A DNA stretch of 35,687 bases from Candidatus Falkowiibacteriota bacterium (GCA_030600505.1 JAUVLY010000001.1:1-35687); one strand, 5' to 3'. Positions 5,993-13,921 are shown, numbered from the stretch's first letter. The notes: generated by a model not told the origin, from the sequence alone. Program-made: numbers and translations.

Positions 5993-8512
5993 ATGAATAT
6001 GTCTTATCTAGCATATTTATTTTTTTTGGTGTTAATTGCCAGCGTATATTTATTTATTAAAGCCAGTGCTTCCAAATTAAATAAGCTTGTTTTTAGCATA
6101 TTAATATTTGTTTTGTATATTTATATTTTATTATACTTAATCGCGGATTATTTTACTGACAATGGTTTTGATAGCGCCGTCATATATCATCTTAAATATG
6201 GCTTAAGCGGAGCCGGCTTTGGTGAATACTGGAAGCTAATTTTGGCTTCTATTTTTTATATTTTATTTGGCCTGGCAGCAGCGTATTGGATATATTCAAA
6301 AAAAATTAAAACTAGATCTAAGGGGATTATTTTTGTTTACGCCGCGTATCTACTGATAATAATGGCTTTTTTATCTAACCCCCTGACAATTGATTTATAT
6401 AATTATTACCAGACCCTGCATCCGCCAGACAACATGGCTGATTTTAATGAATTTTATAAGCAGCCAAAATTGCAGCATATTGCCGATAGTAAAAATTTAG
6501 TGCTTATCTATGCCGAGGGTTTGGAGCGGACGTACTTTGACGAGGCAATTTTCCCCGGCTTAATAAAGGAGTTACGGGAACTAGAGGGCAAAAGTACATA
6601 TTTTACCAACATCAAAACTTTGGAGGGTTTTAAATCAACCATGGGCGGGGTGGTAGCCAGCCATTGTGGTATTTCCTTGTCTAGCCCGGGTGGTTTCAAT
6701 AATGTAACAGGCATGAAAGAATTTCTTCCCTCAGCCACTTGCCTGGGTGATTTACTCAAACAAGAAGATTATTATTTAACTTATTTTGGCGGCGCGGATT
6801 TAACTTTCGCCGGAAAAGGAAAATTTTACTCAACTCATAAATTCGACGAGATCTATGGTTCAAACGAACTAATGCCCAGGCTGGAAAATAGCCGTTATCA
6901 TAATCCTTGGGGGCTATATGACGATTCATTATTTGAAATTGCATATCAACGCTTTATTGAATTGTCAGCCACCGAAGAAAAGCATGCCCTTTTTCTGTTA
7001 ACCTTTGATACTCACCATCCGACCGGACACCCCTCCGGAAGCTGCCGGCAAATTAAATATAATGATGGCTCTAATCCAATTCTAAACGCGGTCGCCTGTT
7101 CAGATTATTTAATTTCCAAATTCGTTAACCAAATTTTAGCCTCTCCCTACGGCTCCGAAACTGTAGTAGTCGTAGTATCGGATCATTTAGCGATGAGAAA
7201 TACGGCCACCGAGCTTCTGCACCAAGGGGACAGAAAGAATCTTTTTATGATCATTTCACCCGGCGCAAGCGATGCCATGAAAATAGAAAACTTAGGTTCA
7301 GCCCTTGATATAGGAGCTACTATACTGCCTTTTATGGGTTATAGATCTTCTATTGGCCTGGGCCGGGATTTAATGGATGCTGGCCAAACAACATCAGAGG
7401 TTAATCTGATACATGTTAACCTGCCCTATTGGAATCAGCCAATATCCCAGTTTTGGGATTTTCCGATTATTCAGCAATCTGTAGAAATAGATATTATAAA
7501 TAACGCAATGAGCATTGACGGTAGGCCATTTCCCATTCCGGCTTTGGTACAGTTTGATGATGAGCTTCAAACATCTATAAAGTTTGGCAGTAGTGAGGAT
7601 TTATTTGACAACGCTTTATCAATAGATAAAAATACTTTTTTTCTTTTAATCGATAAATTTAAAGGCTCTGATTATTATCTAATAATTGGTAAAGGGGATA
7701 GGCAGCTCAAAAAAGATAAAATTGAAAGCAATATAAAACTGACGGTTGATGATATTATAAATATTATCGGAATTGCGCAGGGAGCGCCTCTTCCGGCAAC
7801 TAAATCAACATTTCAAGTCCATCGGGTCGCCCATGCCGGCGGAGGAATTGATGGCCGGACTTATACCAACAGTATTGACGCGCTGGATTATAATTTAAAA
7901 AATGGCTTTTCGTATTTTGAGATAGATTTTTCTTTTACTAGCGACGGACATTTAGCGTGTCTTCATGATTGGCAAGAAAACTTTGAAAAAATATTTGGAT
8001 TTGAAACAAAAAATAGCTTATCATTAGAATCGTTTAAATCCCTTGTCAATAATTCCGGGCTAAAAAACTGTACCCTTGATAGTTTGGTAGACTGGATGCA
8101 GAAGAATCCATCTTCATTCATAGTTACAGACGTTAAGGATGACAATATAAGGGCTTTGCAAATTATGGCTGAAATTGTGCCTGATTACGCTAGTAGAATA
8201 ATTCCTCAAATATATTATCCTCAAAATTATGACAAGGTTAGGGGCATGGGTTACGAGCAAATTATTTGGACTCTTTATCGTTATAATGCGACCAATAGCC
8301 ACGTCTTGTGGTGGGCTGATACTTTTAGCGGTCCATTTGCCATTACTATGCCCAGAGAACGGCTTGAAAAATTTTTAGTAAATAGCCTTAGAAAGAAACA
8401 AATACCGTTTTATGTGCATACGGTAAATACGGTTGAGGAAGAGCATGATATTATAGATGTTTACGGAGCATCAGAGATCTATACAGACTATTTACATCCC
8501 AAGTCCTATTGA
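5993..8512 (+). CDS. Membrane phosphoglycerol transferase-like (LtaS/OpgB) protein fused to a GDPD domain
   Basis: An 839-aa two-enzyme fusion. Residues 1-135 hold about four membrane helices. Residues 165-460 are an alkaline-phosphatase/sulfatase-fold domain like OpgB (phosphoglycerol transferase I) and LtaS: metal Glu in LVLIYAEGLERTYFD (Glu175), nucleophile region GFKSTMGGVVASHCG (Ser215/Thr216) and metal pair VVVSDH (Asp397, His398). From about residue 609 to the end is a glycerophosphodiester phosphodiesterase domain: VAHAGGG, TNSIDAL, FEIDFSF, SDGH and CLHDW. The usual HR of GDPD is HA here, as in a known HAGG-type subgroup. One part would move or release phosphoglycerol on an envelope polymer and the other hydrolyse glycerophosphodiesters. 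The start is the ATG at 5993, without SD. It appears monocistronic. Confidence 0.85.
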   Translation: MNMSYLAYLFFLVLIASVYLFIKASASKLNKLVFSILIFVLYIYILLYLIADYFTDNGFDSAVIYHLKYGLSGAGFGEYWKLILASIFYILFGLAAAYWIYSKKIKTRSKGIIFVYAAYLLIIMAFLSNPLTIDLYNYYQTLHPPDNMADFNEFYKQPKLQHIADSKNLVLIYAEGLERTYFDEAIFPGLIKELRELEGKSTYFTNIKTLEGFKSTMGGVVASHCGISLSSPGGFNNVTGMKEFLPSATCLGDLLKQEDYYLTYFGGADLTFAGKGKFYSTHKFDEIYGSNELMPRLENSRYHNPWGLYDDSLFEIAYQRFIELSATEEKHALFLLTFDTHHPTGHPSGSCRQIKYNDGSNPILNAVACSDYLISKFVNQILASPYGSETVVVVVSDHLAMRNTATELLHQGDRKNLFMIISPGASDAMKIENLGSALDIGATILPFMGYRSSIGLGRDLMDAGQTTSEVNLIHVNLPYWNQPISQFWDFPIIQQSVEIDIINNAMSIDGRPFPIPALVQFDDELQTSIKFGSSEDLFDNALSIDKNTFFLLIDKFKGSDYYLIIGKGDRQLKKDKIESNIKLTVDDIINIIGIAQGAPLPATKSTFQVHRVAHAGGGIDGRTYTNSIDALDYNLKNGFSYFEIDFSFTSDGHLACLHDWQENFEKIFGFETKNSLSLESFKSLVNNSGLKNCTLDSLVDWMQKNPSSFIVTDVKDDNIRALQIMAEIVPDYASRIIPQIYYPQNYDKVRGMGYEQIIWTLYRYNATNSHVLWWADTFSGPFAITMPRERLEKFLVNSLRKKQIPFYVHTVNTVEEEHDIIDVYGASEIYTDYLHPKSY

Positions 8513-8538
8513 GGCGGATAGACAAGTTTTTTATATAG

Positions 8539-8561
8539 TCCCGGGCACTCGGGATTTTTTT
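8539..8561 (+). terminator. Terminator of the phosphoglycerol transferase-GDPD gene
   Basis: TCCCG, loop GGCACT, CGGGA, then a run of seven T, 27 nt after the stop codon. Confidence 0.8.
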
Positions 8562-8627
8562 ATTTATTTGTTAATGGTTTTTTATATATGTCTGTGGTTT
8601 ATTGGCATTTTATTGATAATTTTTGAC

Positions 8628-8656
8628 TTGACAGAAAAGGGCAAAAATGCTATTTT
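8628..8656 (+). promoter_or_regulatory. Promoter of the 101-aa gene
   Basis: TTGACA (8628-8633), a 17-nt spacer and TATTTT (8651-8656), 44 nt before the ATG. Confidence 0.65.
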
Positions 8657-8700
8657 ATTTACTTGTTCATATTAAAAAATCAAAAAAAAGGAGAGGAAAA

Positions 8701-9006
8701 ATGATTAGTCCGAAAAACTTTCGTATTAAGATGGAAGTAAAAAAATTTTCCATACCGGTACCAAAAAATGCAAAGGCAGCGGGTTATATTCACATTAGCC
8801 ATTATCACCCGTTTTTACAGGTCCTAGCTGATTTTGACCAACCAGCAACCGAGACAATAGACCTTCTTCTGCTTACTGAAGAAGAACCGGCCATTAAAGC
8901 CGAGTTAGTTATCGAAGGAAAAAATGAGTTAATTGGCTATGGAAGTGATGATCTAAAATTCATAGGTTATCATAATGGATATCATATCCTGAAAATACTA
9001 AAGTAG
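8701..9006 (+). CDS. Small soluble protein of unknown function
   Basis: A 101-aa protein with alternating hydrophobic and charged residues that suggest a beta-rich fold, no signal peptide and no membrane helix. I recognise no family. The start is the ATG at 8701, 6 nt after an AAGGAGAGG SD; an open frame reaching back to 8647 adds Lys-rich residues ahead of the SD and is not used. It has its own promoter and its own terminator, a pattern shared with the other short genes from here to 16,694. Several His and Tyr residues (HISHYHP, GYHNGYHI) could bind a metal, but this is speculation. Confidence 0.75.
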   Translation: MISPKNFRIKMEVKKFSIPVPKNAKAAGYIHISHYHPFLQVLADFDQPATETIDLLLLTEEEPAIKAELVIEGKNELIGYGSDDLKFIGYHNGYHILKILK

Positions 9007-9021
9007 CTTTTTTCGATTTAG

Positions 9022-9057
9022 CCGCATGTTTCTATCATAGATCATGCGGTTTTTTTT
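9022..9057 (+). terminator. Intrinsic terminator after the 101-aa gene
   Basis: CCGCATG (9022-9028) pairs with CATGCGG (9043-9049), followed by eight T. Confidence 0.8.
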
Positions 9058-9134
9058 ATTTTTTTCAGACATAATTATTTGCCGCTACTTTGGTATTTAA
9101 GCTTTTATTTTTTGCTAATAATCAATAAGAAGGC

Positions 9135-9163
9135 TTGACTAAAGTTAATAAATAATATATTTT
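9135..9163 (+). promoter_or_regulatory. Promoter of the CFA-like methyltransferase gene
   Basis: TTGACT (9135-9140), 17 nt, TATTTT (9158-9163), about 50 nt before the ATG. Confidence 0.55.
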
Positions 9164-9214
9164 TATATTATATTTTGATCTTAAACAATATAAAGAAAAT
9201 GAAGGGAGGGAAAT

Positions 9215-10180
9215 ATGAAGAAACAACAATTAGCCGTGCCACCAGTTGCTCTCAGGCACGAAAAAGCGGTTAGAGAGATGTATAATATTTTAAGCTCGGT
9301 GCTTAAAGAGTGTGGCATAAACGAGTTAACCGAGGGCCGTTACCAGGGAAATCCGGCGCGAAGCTATGCTGTGGCCCAAGAACTGCAACAAGAATATTTA
9401 CTTAGGCTGGCCAGGCTTAAAACCGGGGACGAAATGCTTGACATCGGTTGCGGACATGGCCTTCTCTTGCAAGAGGCGAAAAGACAAGGCATTAGTGGCA
9501 AAGGAATTACTCTTTCGCAAAAGCAACTGGAAGATCATCAAGATCTTGATACCTGTCTGCTTAACTGGCGGAAAATTCCGGAAAAAATGCCTGGCTGGAA
9601 AAACCAGTTTGATGGAGTGTGTGCGATTGGTTCTTTGGAGCATTTTGTTTCTCCCCAGGAAGCGGCCGGGGGTATTAAAAACGATGTATATCTTGCCTTC
9701 TTTGAAGTTTGCCGCTGGCTACTTAAACCGGGCGGAAGATTAGTGGTTACCGCAATCCATTATTTGCCCAACATGATCCTTCGGCCAAAAATGGCGCGTA
9801 ACCAGTTCTTTGAACCTTGGCGGTGGTGTACTCCAGATTTTCATCTTGGTTCTGTGGCTTGGTTAGGAGGCGCTTATTACCCGACAGTGGGAGAGCTTGT
9901 TTCTATAGCCAAGCGGTGTGGTTTTCTACTTAACCGTGAAGAAGACGGAACTAAAGATTATTATCTGACCAGCGAAGTGTGGATAAAAAAAATAAGAAGC
10001 GCTTTGCTAAGATTGAAATTTTCAAAGGAAATTTTTAGTGGGTTTAAAAGTTACCCGCTTCATACAATTTATGGGTTTTTATGCATCGTTTTGTTCCAGT
10101 CCTGGAACTGGCAATTTCGTGATCAAAAAGGTCAGGGTCCGCCAACCCAGCTTATGCGCTACGTTTGGGAGCGTAAGTAA
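9215..10180 (+). CDS. SAM-dependent methyltransferase, cyclopropane-fatty-acid-synthase-like
   Basis: A 321-aa protein. The SAM-binding motif is MLDIGCGHGLLLQEA (about residues 74-88), followed by GKGITLSQKQ and the family-typical CAIGSLEHF, an arrangement seen in cyclopropane fatty acyl phospholipid synthases and mycolic acid methyltransferases. The N-terminal lipid-binding region of true Cfa is missing and the C terminus differs, so a methyltransferase acting on another (perhaps lipid) substrate is more likely. The start ATG at 9215 has a very good SD (AGGGAGGG). It has its own promoter and is followed by tandem terminator hairpins, so it is monocistronic. Confidence 0.85.
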   Translation: MKKQQLAVPPVALRHEKAVREMYNILSSVLKECGINELTEGRYQGNPARSYAVAQELQQEYLLRLARLKTGDEMLDIGCGHGLLLQEAKRQGISGKGITLSQKQLEDHQDLDTCLLNWRKIPEKMPGWKNQFDGVCAIGSLEHFVSPQEAAGGIKNDVYLAFFEVCRWLLKPGGRLVVTAIHYLPNMILRPKMARNQFFEPWRWCTPDFHLGSVAWLGGAYYPTVGELVSIAKRCGFLLNREEDGTKDYYLTSEVWIKKIRSALLRLKFSKEIFSGFKSYPLHTIYGFLCIVLFQSWNWQFRDQKGQGPPTQLMRYVWERK

Positions 10181-10188
10181 ATTTTTTA

Positions 10189-10248
10189 GAGACATGTTAT
10201 TATGTCTCATCCTCACCCTAGCTAAGGCAAGCGGGTGGGGATTTTTTT
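10189..10248 (+). terminator. Tandem terminator hairpins
   Basis: GAGACAT (10189-10195) with ATGTCTC (10202-10208), then ATCCTCACCC (10209-10218) with GGGTGGGGAT (10233-10242) and a T run. Both follow the methyltransferase stop. Confidence 0.75.
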
Positions 10249-10304
10249 ATACCTTTTTTTAGTATAATTCTTGTAGTATAATGAGACTGTAGAATAATAT
10301 AGGT

Positions 10305-10961
10305 ATGAAAAACATTAAAGACAATGAGCCTTTGAGCAGCTTGACTCATTTATTTGGATTTATGCTCTCTATTGCCGGTCTGGTGCTAATGATAGTTATG
10401 GCCGTTAAATACAGTACTGCCTGGCATATAGTTTCGTTTTCTATTTTTGGAGCGAGCTTAATTTTGCTTTATTTGGCCAGCACGGTTTATCACTTTGTGC
10501 CCAAGTCCAATAAACATAAAAATACATTCCGAAGAATAGATTTGTCTTTCATATTTGTTCTGATTGCCGGCACCTATACTCCAATTGTCCTGGTCCCCTT
10601 AAGAGGAGCCTGGGGCTGGACAATTTTTGGGATTGTCTGGGGAATAGCCCTTGTTGGAGTAATTACCCAAATTTTCAAAATTAAGCTTAAGGCTTGGTCA
10701 ATGATCATCCTCTATATTTCTATGGGTTGGATTGTAATAATCGCTTTGCCGGCATTACTCGATTCATTATCTAGGGCAAGCTTTGCCTGGTTGCTCTCTG
10801 GCGGTATATTATATACGCTTGGGGTTATATTTTTGGTTTTAGACAAGGTACTGCCTCGTCATCGCTGGTTTGGTATGCACGAGATTTTCCATGTTTTCGT
10901 TTTAGCCGGAAGCTTTAGTCATTTTTGGTTAATGTATAAATATATCGTATATATCAACTAG
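10305..10961 (+). CDS. Hemolysin III / PAQR family membrane protein
   Basis: A 218-aa integral membrane protein with seven predicted helices, the usual size of bacterial hemolysin III (TrhA/YqfA) proteins. Family marks are SSLTHLFG near the N terminus, ASTVYHF after helix 2, RRIDLSFIFVLIAGTYTP in helix 3 and GMHEIFHVFVLAGSFSHF near the C terminus; the Asp and the three His residues form the family metal site. Members affect membrane lipid composition or act as hydrolases; haemolysis itself is not established for most. There is no SD at the ATG. TATAAT boxes at 10263 and 10277 lack a good -35. Confidence 0.9.
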   Translation: MKNIKDNEPLSSLTHLFGFMLSIAGLVLMIVMAVKYSTAWHIVSFSIFGASLILLYLASTVYHFVPKSNKHKNTFRRIDLSFIFVLIAGTYTPIVLVPLRGAWGWTIFGIVWGIALVGVITQIFKIKLKAWSMIILYISMGWIVIIALPALLDSLSRASFAWLLSGGILYTLGVIFLVLDKVLPRHRWFGMHEIFHVFVLAGSFSHFWLMYKYIVYIN

Positions 10962-11028
10962 AGAAGAAAAATACTTGATTTTATGTTGGGGTTTTTGTTT
11001 TAATTTATTCTGGTCTTAGTTTACGAAA

Positions 11029-11058
11029 TAGACAAGTTAATTATTATATGCTATAAAA
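11029..11058 (+). promoter_or_regulatory. Promoter of the 99-aa membrane protein gene
   Basis: TAGACA (11029-11034), an 18-nt spacer and TATAAA (11053-11058), preceded by TG-n (extended -10). Confidence 0.5.
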
Positions 11059-11108
11059 TAATTATAATAAAAATAGATAGCCCATTCTAAAATTAAAGGA
11101 GGTTTGAT

Positions 11109-11408
11109 ATGGCCGCATTGATAATATCATTTGTTATTGGGGTTATTGGAGTTTTTCTTATCATCTATGCCTTTAGGCAGCTAGCCAAAATAAAAGTTTT
11201 CTATAAAGAAAGAAATTGGCGTTGGAGATTAATTCGTGTGATCCGTTTTGTTGTCAGTTTGGCAGTAGGTAGTATTTTTGTATTATTCTATATATTTATT
11301 CATACTGTCAAAGGAATTGACATGGAAATGATGTTGTTCTTATTTATTACGTCATTTCCGCTTGGCTTTTGTTGGGTAGCCATAGCTAACAAGGATGATT
11401 ATTGTTGA
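11109..11408 (+). CDS. Small membrane protein of unknown function
   Basis: A 99-aa protein with three predicted helices: residues 4-22, about 46-66 and 74-92. A basic stretch (KERNWRWRLIRVIR) between helices 1 and 2 should lie in the cytoplasm. No family is recognised. The start ATG at 11109 has a strong AAAGGAGG SD 8 nt upstream, its own extended -10 promoter and a terminator just after the stop. It belongs to the run of independently transcribed short genes. Confidence 0.75.
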   Translation: MAALIISFVIGVIGVFLIIYAFRQLAKIKVFYKERNWRWRLIRVIRFVVSLAVGSIFVLFYIFIHTVKGIDMEMMLFLFITSFPLGFCWVAIANKDDYC

Positions 11409-11431
11409 ATTAATAAGGTATATGCATTTGC

Positions 11432-11469
11432 AAGCCCTTCAGGGAACTGAGGGGCTTATTTTTTTTATT
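11432..11469 (+). terminator. Terminator of the 99-aa gene
   Basis: AAGCCC (11432-11437) pairs with GGGGCTT (11451-11457), followed by a T-rich tract. Confidence 0.7.
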
Positions 11470-11478
11470 TATAAAATA

Positions 11479-11504
11479 AAACAGGCCAGTAGTGGTCTGT
11501 TTTT
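11479..11504. terminator. Bidirectional terminator hairpin
   Basis: AAACAGGCCA, loop GTAG, TGGTCTGTTT; T runs follow on both strands. It sits between convergent genes. Confidence 0.6.
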
Positions 11505-11533
11505 GGGAGAGCGAGCGTTTTTGTCCGGTCAAA

Positions 11534-11576
11534 CACAAAAAAAATGCGTTGGGGTGATGTCCACCTCAACGCATTT
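11534..11576 (-). terminator. Terminator of the 94-aa minus-strand gene
   Basis: Read on the minus strand, AATGCGTTG and CCAACGCATT form a stem around a loop of about 15 nt, followed by a run of eight T. It lies about 25 nt after the gene's stop. Confidence 0.75.
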
Positions 11577-11598
11577 GTGTCCTTAATGCAGGATGTGC

Positions 11599-11883
11599 TT
11601 ATGAAATAAGTCTCTTTAAATGTTGCCCCATACCTTGGCCCAAACCGGCGCATGTATTAATTCCGCAATCAACCACGATCTGAAAGATGATTTTGTCTTC
11701 AGCCGGATCGGGGTTGTGCTCTTCGTCTGAGTAAGACACATGCATATGATCCATCCCTAATTCAACGATATTGTCGGGTTTATCAATATCGCTATTTCCC
11801 GGCTGATAAATATAAGCCCGGGTGCCGAAAAATAAAATTTTACTCTTCTCAATTAGACGCTGAAATTCAAGGTCTTCTGCCAT
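11599..11883 (-). CDS. Small acidic protein of unknown function
   Basis: A 94-aa soluble protein, acidic in its centre (YSDEEHNPDPAEDK), with GINTCAGLGQGMGQHL near the C terminus. It has no signal peptide or membrane helix and no family I recognise. The start is the ATG at 11883, 6 nt after an AAGGAAGG SD on the minus strand. A TTGACT-17-TAAAGT promoter lies upstream and a terminator follows, so it is transcribed alone and convergently with the 99-aa gene. Two cysteines and two neighbouring His residues (DHMHVS) might bind metal, which is only a guess. Confidence 0.75.
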   Translation of the reverse strand: MAEDLEFQRLIEKSKILFFGTRAYIYQPGNSDIDKPDNIVELGMDHMHVSYSDEEHNPDPAEDKIIFQIVVDCGINTCAGLGQGMGQHLKRLIS

Positions 11884-11956
11884 GGCAATACCTTCCTTTG
11901 TTTAATGGTTAAAAGAACAAATTCCTTGCCAATACTAAGATATTATAATTCTCAAT

Positions 11957-11985
11957 ACTTTAAACTATTTTAAGATGTAAGTCAA
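11957..11985 (-). promoter_or_regulatory. Promoter of the 94-aa minus-strand gene
   Basis: Minus-strand TTGACT (11985-11980), 17 nt, TAAAGT (11962-11957), about 75 nt before the ATG. Confidence 0.5.
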
Positions 11986-12009
11986 TGAATATTAGCTGAT
12001 AAAAACAAT

Positions 12010-12088
12010 AAAACAGCCTTGAGTTCAGTTCTTGGGGCTGTTTTTTTGTATTTAAACAATCGGGTCATTTGCAGCAAATGGACCGATT
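12010..12088. other. Two orphan hairpins in a 345-nt gene-free gap
   Basis: AAACAGCC pairs with GGCTGTTT plus a T run (12011-12047), then AATCGGGTCATTT (12058-12070) pairs with AAATGGACCGATT (12076-12088). No plus-strand gene lies upstream within 600 nt that lacks its own terminator, so the first may end an unseen small RNA or block read-through. The rest of 11884-12228 shows only the two flanking promoters. Confidence 0.45.
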
Positions 12089-12138
12089 ATTTTATGATTG
12101 GCTTATAACCAGTCAAGAGTTATAAATATTGTGGGTGC

Positions 12139-12167
12139 TTGACAAATTTGCCAAAATGTGATATTTA
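12139..12167 (+). promoter_or_regulatory. Promoter of the 90-aa gene
   Basis: TTGACA (12139-12144), a 17-nt spacer, TATTTA (12162-12167), about 60 nt before the ATG. Confidence 0.65.
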
Positions 12168-12228
12168 TAAGATAGATTTAAAATAATAATAACAGAAAAA
12201 TAAAACTGAAAAAATAGTGGAGGGCAAA

Positions 12229-12501
12229 ATGTCAAAAAAAATTAAAAAGATAAAGAAGCAAAAAGCACAGCAGGCAAGGCTATTAAAAATTAAGAAAGAT
12301 CCTCAGGAAGAGAAGATAATAAAAATTAAGGAAACACAGGAATTGGGCAGTTGTATAGACCCGGAAATTGACAAAGCGGCTACCGCTATAGCGAATAAAG
12401 CTGTAGCGGGAGAGGGTATAGGAATTGACCACGCGGATTATCATAAAATTCATTTTAAGGCTTACGCCGATTACGTGTGTAGCTTACCACCAGCCCCTTA
12501 A
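12229..12501 (+). CDS. Small protein with a lysine-rich N terminus, unknown function
   Basis: A 90-aa protein. Residues 1-35 are highly basic (MSKKIKKIKKQKAQQARLLK) and may bind nucleic acid; residues 36-90 are mixed, with an Ala-rich helix and CSLPPAP at the end. No family is recognised. The start is the ATG at 12229 behind a GGAGGG SD; a GTG at 12217 overlaps the SD and is not used. It has a promoter with a near-consensus -35 box and a strong terminator, and is monocistronic. Confidence 0.7.
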   Translation: MSKKIKKIKKQKAQQARLLKIKKDPQEEKIIKIKETQELGSCIDPEIDKAATAIANKAVAGEGIGIDHADYHKIHFKAYADYVCSLPPAP

Positions 12502-12522
12502 AAAAAATCAATTTATAACTCT

Positions 12523-12558
12523 CGTCCTGGATAAAGAGAATCCAGGACGATTTTTTTT
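12523..12558 (+). terminator. Strong intrinsic terminator of the 90-aa gene
   Basis: CGTCCTGGAT (12523-12532) pairs perfectly with ATCCAGGACG (12540-12549), then A and eight T. Confidence 0.85.
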
Positions 12559-12561
12559 GAA

Positions 12562-12658
12562 AAAAGACAGCTAAGGGATTTAATCCGAAGCTGTCTTTTA
12601 AATTAAATATAAAATAAGCTAATATTTATAAAAAACTGCTAGTTTAAGCAGTTTTTTT
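12562..12658. other. Two further terminator-like hairpins
   Basis: AAAAGACAGCT pairs with AGCTGTCTTTT (12562-12599), and ACTGCT with AGCAGT followed by seven T (12631-12658). With the hairpin at 12523 this makes three in about 135 nt, upstream of the rlpA-like promoter. Confidence 0.55.
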
Positions 12659-12669
12659 GTTTTGTGCCA

Positions 12670-12698
12670 TTGACAAAATATTGATAATATGTTATTAT
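12670..12698 (+). promoter_or_regulatory. Promoter of the RlpA-LysM gene
   Basis: TTGACA (12670-12675), 17 nt, TATTAT (12693-12698), 36 nt before the ATG. Confidence 0.7.
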
Positions 12699-12734
12699 GT
12701 TCAATTATTATAAAAAGTAAATATAATAAATATT

Positions 12735-13376
12735 ATGCTAAAAATAAATAAAAGATTGATTCAAGTCAGCCTTGTTACAGTATTTGGCGTAAGCTTAGTA
12801 TTGTTACTTGGCCAATTGGCTGCAATTAAAGTAATTGAATCTAAAAACAAGCAAAATCTTGTAGCTTCTGTTGCAACAGACGAGATTATGCCCAGAGAGA
12901 TTATTTACACAGTCCAGAAAGGTGATTCAGTTTTTCGAATCGCGCAAAAATATAAGGTTCATCGCTACCAGCTTAGAGCGTGGAATAATATAGATATTAG
13001 TAACTATATTTATCCCGGCCAGCATTTAATAATCAAGCAAGTTGATTATGAGCCAATGGAAGGCCTGGCCAGTTGGTATGGCCCGAATTTTCATGGACGA
13101 AATATGGCCAATGGGGAAGTATATGATATGCACGCTATTGTCGTGGCTCATCGTACTCTGCCTTTGGGACAGAAAGTTTTAATTACAAACCTGGAAAACG
13201 GACGCTCAATCGTCGCTCCGGTATTGGACCGCGGCCCTTATGTTAAGGATAGTCAGGGTAATTATACCCGCGAGATTGACCTTTCTTACGCGGTAGCGCA
13301 AAAGTTAGGGACAATTAAAAAAGGCGTGGTTTCCGCTCGGATTGAGCCGATAAATGAGCCTTTACCGCAGGATTAA
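12735..13376 (+). CDS. LysM and RlpA-like double-psi beta-barrel envelope protein
   Basis: A 213-aa protein. Residues 8-32 form a signal anchor. Residues 57-101 are a LysM domain (YTVQKGDSVFRIAQKY to YPGQHLII), which binds glycan chains of peptidoglycan. Residues 110-204 are an RlpA-type double-psi beta barrel: GLASWYGPNFHGRNMANGE, ahRTLPLG, VLDRGPYV (Asp165) and REIDLSYAVA. In other bacteria RlpA is a septal lytic transglycosylase acting on naked glycan; the related 3D/MltA-type fold supports a similar role in wall turnover here. Start ATG at 12735, no SD, own promoter and own terminator at 13471-13500. A double-hairpin repeat lies immediately after the stop. Confidence 0.9.
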   Translation: MLKINKRLIQVSLVTVFGVSLVLLLGQLAAIKVIESKNKQNLVASVATDEIMPREIIYTVQKGDSVFRIAQKYKVHRYQLRAWNNIDISNYIYPGQHLIIKQVDYEPMEGLASWYGPNFHGRNMANGEVYDMHAIVVAHRTLPLGQKVLITNLENGRSIVAPVLDRGPYVKDSQGNYTREIDLSYAVAQKLGTIKKGVVSARIEPINEPLPQD

Positions 13377-13383
13377 TGTTGTT

Positions 13384-13437
13384 TTTGCTAGCGCAAAAAG
13401 CCGCAACCGCGAATGCGGCACATGCGAATTTAAAATT
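13384..13437 (+). repeat. Double-hairpin dispersed repeat, copy 1
   Basis: First stem TTTTGC-TAGC-GCAAAA, second stem GCCGCA/TGCGGC, then the tail CATGCGAATTTAAAATTA. Related copies lie at 17049, 18654, 18784 (minus), 27923 and, degenerate, 31160. It lies in the rlpA-like 3' UTR. Confidence 0.8.
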
Positions 13438-13470
13438 ATATTTTACTAAAATTATTGATTATATATATAA

Positions 13471-13500
13471 AAAATTGCAGATTTAATCTGCAATTTTTTT
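13471..13500 (+). terminator. Terminator of the RlpA-LysM gene
   Basis: AAATTGCAGA, loop, TCTGCAATTT followed by T's (stem within 13471-13496, T run to 13500). Confidence 0.75.
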
Positions 13501-13501
13501 A

Positions 13502-13530
13502 TTGACTTGTGTCAGCTATTTTGCTAGGAT
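13502..13530 (+). promoter_or_regulatory. Promoter of the 87-aa gene (paired motif A)
   Basis: TTGACT (13502-13507), 17 nt, TAGGAT (13525-13530). The whole -35 to +16 region closely resembles the promoter at 13922. Confidence 0.7.
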
Positions 13531-13571
13531 GGGGGAATTAATGTAAACACAAATAATTGGGGAGGAAAATA

Positions 13572-13835
13572 ATGAAAATAGAAACTCAGATGGCGACCAT
13601 GGAAGGAAAACCGGGTGAACAAGAGGAAGCGCTATTGGCAAAATGGGACATAAAAAATGAACCAAGAAAAAGAATTGCTTGGAAAGCTAAAGTGATAGAG
13701 AGTATAGTCCATTTGCTGATTGAGCACGCTAGCCCAAAAGACTATATAAAAATAAACAAGGCAAAAGATAAAAAAAATAGGGGGGAAGCGAGCCGCAATA
13801 TAATTGCGAGAATCAGGGAGAGAGTCCAAAAATAA
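13572..13835 (+). CDS. Small charged protein of unknown function
   Basis: An 87-aa, Lys/Glu-rich soluble protein, mostly predicted helix, with a hydrophobic helix around residues 40-52 (AKVIESIVHLLIEH) and a basic C terminus. I know no family. The start is the ATG at 13572, preceded by GGGGAGG and a 6-nt gap; the in-frame TTG at 13557 lies within the SD region and is unlikely. It has its own promoter, which is a near-copy of the one before the 173-aa gene, and a terminator at 13873-13904. Confidence 0.72.
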   Translation: MKIETQMATMEGKPGEQEEALLAKWDIKNEPRKRIAWKAKVIESIVHLLIEHASPKDYIKINKAKDKKNRGEASRNIIARIRERVQK

Positions 13836-13872
13836 AAGCGGTCTTTTAAAAAAATTGTTTATCATTTTAGAG

Positions 13873-13904
13873 CATCGTAGAGCTAAGCACTTTACGATGT
13901 TTTT
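13873..13904 (+). terminator. Terminator after the 87-aa gene
   Basis: CATCGTA (13873-13879) pairs with TACGATG (13893-13899), followed by five T. Confidence 0.65.
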
Positions 13905-13921
13905 GTTTACTTTTTTAATAT

